NCBI GenBank assembly: GCA_019245255.1
Contig: JAFARV010000374.1
Span: 1-9,305, forward strand
Source of the DNA: Acidobacteriaceae bacterium
Lineage (GTDB): Bacteria; Acidobacteriota; Terriglobia; Bryobacterales; Bryobacteraceae
DNA length: 9,305 bases
Direction of reading: 5' to 3'
The notes under the pieces are model-generated. The model made no database searches. It saw only the letters and a list, made by a program, of their open reading frames with translations, and had not been told where the DNA came from. How positions within the stretch are numbered: the stretch's first letter is position 1; the number at the start of each line of letters is the position of its first letter. The translations under genes and the position numbers were made by a program. This document shows, piece after piece, positions 7,029-9,305 of the stretch.

Positions 7029-7657
7029 AACTGCCTCCTTTCCGCCACCGCCTCCAGAAACAGATCCAGTGAAGGCGTCACCCATTCGCCAGCTTTGGAC
7101 GGCTGGTGAAGGACCCAGAACAACAACGCTCCGAGAAGGGTCTGCCGTAAGCGAAGCGCGATCTCGTCGGCCTGCAGATCGCTTCTTATTTCGCCGCGTT
7201 GCTGCCCGTAACGAAACAGCTTGGCCACGAGTTCGAGCACGTGCTTCTCTTCGCTCAACCAGATTTCGAGCACCTTTCCATTCGAAAGCAGGCTCGAAAG
7301 CATGCTCTTCATCAGCCCGGGCCCCGTGTGCGTGACCGTAAGCAACTGGCGGACGGCTTCTCGCACCGTATCCGCGACGGGCCGCTGCTCCTCCATCGCC
7401 TTCTGAATGCGGGGCGCCATTCCGGCTCGCATGCGCTGCCCGAACACGAGCAGGATCTCCTCCTTCGATGTGAAGTAGTTGAAGAAGGTGCCCTTGGCGA
7501 CATCCGCTGCTTCGGTAATCTCTTCGATTGTCGTGGCCAGTATGCCCCGTTTTGCGAACAAACCCATGGCCACCGAGATTAAGCGATCCCGAGTCTGGTT
7601 CCGCTTGCGCTCGCGCCGGCCCGCCTCCGGCATTGCCACCACTTTTTGACTCGCCAT
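7025..7657 (-). CDS. TetR/AcrR-family transcriptional regulator (CecR-like position)
   Basis: One-component repressor, probably released by a compound the pump exports. The helix-turn-helix lies at about 42-62 (TTIEEITEAADVAKGTFFNYF), with the diagnostic GTFFNYFTSKEEIL ending; the rest is the helical ligand-binding and dimer domain, 210 residues in total. It heads the operon, as the TetR regulator CecR (YbiH) does in the E. coli ybhGFSR locus. The start is uncertain. TTG at 7663 and ATG at 7657 would give almost leaderless messages, because the predicted transcript start is near 7659. ATG at 7633, preceded by a GGTGG stretch, leaves a leader of about 26 bases and still keeps the whole DNA-binding domain. 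The 3' codons GAA AGG AGG CAG double as the ribosome-binding site of the next gene. Confidence 0.92.
   Translation of the reverse strand: MASQKVVAMPEAGRRERKRNQTRDRLISVAMGLFAKRGILATTIEEITEAADVAKGTFFNYFTSKEEILLVFGQRMRAGMAPRIQKAMEEQRPVADTVREAVRQLLTVTHTGPGLMKSMLSSLLSNGKVLEIWLSEEKHVLELVAKLFRYGQQRGEIRSDLQADEIALRLRQTLLGALLFWVLHQPSKAGEWVTPSLDLFLEAVAERRQL
7034..7040 (-). promoter_or_regulatory. strong ribosome-binding site of the membrane fusion protein gene
   Basis: AAGGAGG, five bases before ATG 7028-7026, embedded in the last codons of the TetR gene (Glu-Arg-Arg-Gln). It decides the fusion-protein start and makes this cistron independent of weak upstream initiation. Confidence 0.85.
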
Positions 7658-7665
7658 CAACAATA

Positions 7666-7694
7666 ACTCTAGGTCATTTTTGACTAGCGGTCAA
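7666..7694 (-). promoter_or_regulatory. sigma70-like promoter of the TetR-efflux operon
   Basis: On the minus strand TTGACC (-35, 7694-7689) and TAGAGT (-10, 7671-7666) are separated by exactly 17 bases. The expected start is near 7659, two bases before the ATG at 7657. The spacer and -35 box carry inverted half-sites, which fits autorepression by the TetR protein. The -35 is near consensus; the -10 matches at four of six positions. Confidence 0.65.
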
Positions 7695-7707
7695 CAAATT
7701 TCGTCAA
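7673..7707. promoter_or_regulatory. probable TetR operator: cluster of GTCA/TGAC half-sites
   Basis: TTGAC-N5-GTCAA (7680-7694) is an inverted repeat typical in size and shape of TetR-family operators. Flanking half-sites extend it: GTCA at 7673-7676, pairing with TGAC at 7681-7684 across four T's, and a further GTCAA at 7703-7707, thirteen bases from the previous one. The array overlaps the promoter of the regulator's own operon and lies between divergent operons, so it could control both. Confidence 0.55.
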
Positions 7708-7733
7708 CGGGCACGGGGACTACATTCGCCCGT
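7707..7733. other. inverted repeat ACGGGC/GCCCGT in the divergent intergenic region
   Basis: Six-base arms (7707-7712 and 7728-7733) separated by 15 bases, between the TetR operator cluster and the GTG start at 7775. It could be a binding site or a leader stem for the rightward operon, or chance. I found no convincing -35/-10 pair for the rightward genes in 7695-7774. Confidence 0.25.
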
Positions 7734-7774
7734 AAACGCTTGCGATAGCATGATCCGGGGAAGACGAACGAAAC

Positions 7775-8332
7775 GTGACACGTCGTGATGCGGCTTGGCT
7801 GGTTGCGCGAGTGGCGGGCACCGCTGCCGGACAGACATTCTTCAGTTCATGGCTCGCCGCGGCGCACGAACACTCTTCCAATGCACCGCCTGAGCCTGAC
7901 CGCTGGACGAATTACAGGCCGCAGTTTTTTTCGGCTGAAGAGTTCGGGGCGCTCGATACGTTCGCGGCGATTTTGATTCCGACCGATGAAACGCCGGGTG
8001 CGCGTGAGGCGCACGTTGCTCCGTTTATCGACTTTGTGGTGTTTTCCGCCGCCGAATATGCGCCCGAAATGCAGGCGAAGTGGCGCAAAGCTGTGGGTTC
8101 CCTCAGTGGGCGTGGGTTTGCTCGCCTGCCCGCGGACGCGCAGTTGAGGCTTGTCGAAACAATCGCGCAACCGGCGGACGCCGATTTTCAAAGGTTCCAG
8201 TTCATGAAGGATCTGATCGTTTATGCCTTCTACACCTCGCGCGCAGGCTTGATTGACAACCTCAATTACCAGGGGCTGGCGTATTTGACTGAGTTCCCGG
8301 GCTGCGCGCACCCCGAACACCAGAAGGTCTGA
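7775..8332 (+). CDS. gluconate 2-dehydrogenase subunit 3 family protein with Tat-like N-terminus
   Basis: Small subunit of a periplasmic flavoprotein dehydrogenase, 185 residues. The N-terminus TRRDAAWLVARVAGTAAG resembles a twin-arginine signal (Arg3-Arg4 then a small-residue stretch up to about 31), though the usual Phe-Leu after the arginines is replaced by Ala-Trp-Leu-Val. The family block follows at about 51-86, with FFSAEEFGALDTFAAILIPT, then DETPGAREAHVAPFID. In FAD-dependent glucose and gluconate dehydrogenases this subunit acts as chaperone and carries the folded large subunit through the Tat pathway. The next gene starts one base after this stop and has no signal of its own, matching that role. 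The start is GTG at 7775; no in-frame ATG gives the signal-like N-terminus, and a GGGGAAG stretch lies somewhat far upstream (7757-7763). Confidence 0.85.
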   Translation: MTRRDAAWLVARVAGTAAGQTFFSSWLAAAHEHSSNAPPEPDRWTNYRPQFFSAEEFGALDTFAAILIPTDETPGAREAHVAPFIDFVVFSAAEYAPEMQAKWRKAVGSLSGRGFARLPADAQLRLVETIAQPADADFQRFQFMKDLIVYAFYTSRAGLIDNLNYQGLAYLTEFPGCAHPEHQKV

Positions 8333-8333
8333 C

Positions 8334-9305
8334 TTGAAGAAATTCGATGTCGTCATCGTCGGATCGGGCGCCTGCGGCGGTTGGGCCTGCATGCAACTCG
8401 CGCAGAGCGGCTTCAAGGTGCTGCTGCTCGAAGCAGGACCCGAGGTCGTGCCGTATCGCGACTTTCGCCACCGCTGGCCGTATGAGATGCAGTTCCACGG
8501 CATAGGGAAACCCGGACTTCTGCGCAAATACTACAAAGGTGCGACTGAATATAACTACCGCATCATGATCGATGACCGGGAGAACCCGTACACAACTCCT
8601 CCGGATCAGCCGTTTAGCTGGTCTCGATCGCGAGTCCTGGGAGGTCGGACACTTCACTGGTCGCGCGCTTCAGATCGGATGTCCGATCTCGAGTTCAAGG
8701 CCGCTTCGCGCGACGGCTATGGAGACGACTGGCCGATCAGTTACTCCGATCTTGCACCTTATTACGACCGTGTAGAGCGCTTGATTGGAGTAAGTGCGGC
8801 GGCCGCGAATCTACCGCAATTTCCCGACGGAGTTTTCCAGCCCGCGATCCCATTGAATTGCGCTGAAACGATCTTTCAGGCTGCATGTAACAAAGTACGA
8901 TTTCCATGCACGCCGCGCCGTGTCGCACAATTGACCCGAATGTTGAACAATCGGCCGCCGTGTCATTACTGCGGCAATTGCATCAATGGATGTGACGTCG
9001 GCGCCATGTTCAACCCGATTGCCGTTACTCTGCCGCCGGCGCTAAAGACAGGGAACGTGACCGTGCAGTGCGATTCGGTAGTAAGTCACGTTCTTATGGC
9101 GGATGAAGGCCGCGCCCGCGGAGTTCGGTATATCGAACGGCACACGAAGCGGGTCGTCGAGGTTGAAGCCGGAGTTGTGGTTCTGGCGGGCTCCACAATC
9201 GAGAACACGCGCTTGCTTCTCAATTCCGCCCCTGGCGGTATCGCCAACAGCAGTGGAGTTTTGGGCCACTATCTGATGGATCAGGTCGGCGGAACTGCCG
9301 TAACT
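8334..9305 (+). CDS. GMC-family FAD-dependent oxidoreductase with ferredoxin-like Cys motif, partial
   Basis: Catalytic flavoprotein of a sugar or alcohol dehydrogenase, with 324 residues visible and the C-terminus cut by the window. The frame is open from TTG 8334-8336 to the edge. TTG is preferred because AAGGT lies seven bases upstream and the frame begins MKKFDVVIVGSGACGG, placing the FAD-binding GSGACGG at 10-16 as in relatives. LLEAG at 31-35 binds the FAD ribose. SRVLGGRTLHWSRASD (99-114) is the first GMC signature and VVLAGSTIENTRLLLNS (282-298) the second. At 210-220 a CX2CX2CX3C motif (CHYCGNCINGC) could bind an iron-sulfur cluster; FAD-glucose dehydrogenases carry a [3Fe-4S] cluster in a corresponding region. 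There is no signal peptide, so export with the upstream Tat-like subunit is likely. The substrate is undetermined; the catalytic His lies beyond the edge. Confidence 0.9.
   Translation, partial: MKKFDVVIVGSGACGGWACMQLAQSGFKVLLLEAGPEVVPYRDFRHRWPYEMQFHGIGKPGLLRKYYKGATEYNYRIMIDDRENPYTTPPDQPFSWSRSRVLGGRTLHWSRASDRMSDLEFKAASRDGYGDDWPISYSDLAPYYDRVERLIGVSAAAANLPQFPDGVFQPAIPLNCAETIFQAACNKVRFPCTPRRVAQLTRMLNNRPPCHYCGNCINGCDVGAMFNPIAVTLPPALKTGNVTVQCDSVVSHVLMADEGRARGVRYIERHTKRVVEVEAGVVVLAGSTIENTRLLLNSAPGGIANSSGVLGHYLMDQVGGTAVT

Noticed and set aside
6329..7030. 233-codon plus-strand open frame
   Set aside because: Antisense to the membrane fusion protein; low-complexity Arg/Pro-rich translation, no domain and no ribosome-binding site.
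7680..7774. Plus-strand promoter for the subunit-3/GMC operon using TTGACT at 7680
   Set aside because: The position 17 bases downstream reads GTCAAC, which does not resemble a -10 box, and no better pair was found.
7847..8657. Minus-strand open frames of 226 and 131 codons opposite the dehydrogenase genes
   Set aside because: The plus-strand genes carry clear family motifs throughout this region; the minus frames do not.

Overview
The window looks like a chromosomal stretch from an Acidobacteriota member, plausibly of the Solibacter/Bryobacter type. The main reason is an FtsX/MacB-like permease of the ADOP family (acidobacterial duplicated orphan permease). The GMC oxidoreductase/gluconate-dehydrogenase-subunit-3 pair and the molybdenum-hydroxylase small subunit fit the same lineage. 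This taxonomic call is inference from gene families, not from a database match.

Layout. 1-303 (minus): N-terminal part of a two-[2Fe-2S] small subunit of a molybdenum hydroxylase, running off the left edge. 304-554: no intact gene; it holds a 99-bp remnant of the 3' end of an ADOP permease gene (349-447) and then the promoter/operator of a toxin-antitoxin pair. 555-1270 (plus): Phd/YefM-type antitoxin and PIN-domain toxin, overlapping by ATGA. 1293-7657 (minus): a five-gene efflux operon read leftward from 7657 in the order TetR regulator, membrane fusion protein, ABC ATPase, ABC-2 permease, ADOP permease. 7658-7774: divergent regulatory region with a sigma70-like promoter for the TetR operon and a cluster of GTCA/TGAC half-sites. 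7775-9305 (plus): gluconate 2-dehydrogenase subunit 3-like protein, then a GMC flavoprotein carrying a ferredoxin-like cysteine motif, running off the right edge.

How the genes work together. The TetR/fusion protein/ATPase/ABC-2 permease set has the gene content of the E. coli cecR-ybhGFSR locus, with a single-length ATPase and one permease gene in place of two. The ADOP permease lies about 105 bases downstream on the same strand, perhaps as an added transporter part. The TetR protein probably represses its own operon through an inverted repeat built into the promoter. The right-hand pair resembles a FAD-dependent sugar/alcohol dehydrogenase in which the small subunit carries a Tat-like signal and the large subunit has none. 

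Most notable: the toxin-antitoxin module is bracketed by two directly repeated copies of the last 32 codons of the ADOP gene (94 of 99 bases identical), and its promoter carries a perfect 12-bp palindrome with the TGTACA core known from yefM operators exactly between the -35 and -10 boxes. No CRISPR array, tRNA, rRNA, insertion sequence or clear intrinsic terminator was seen.
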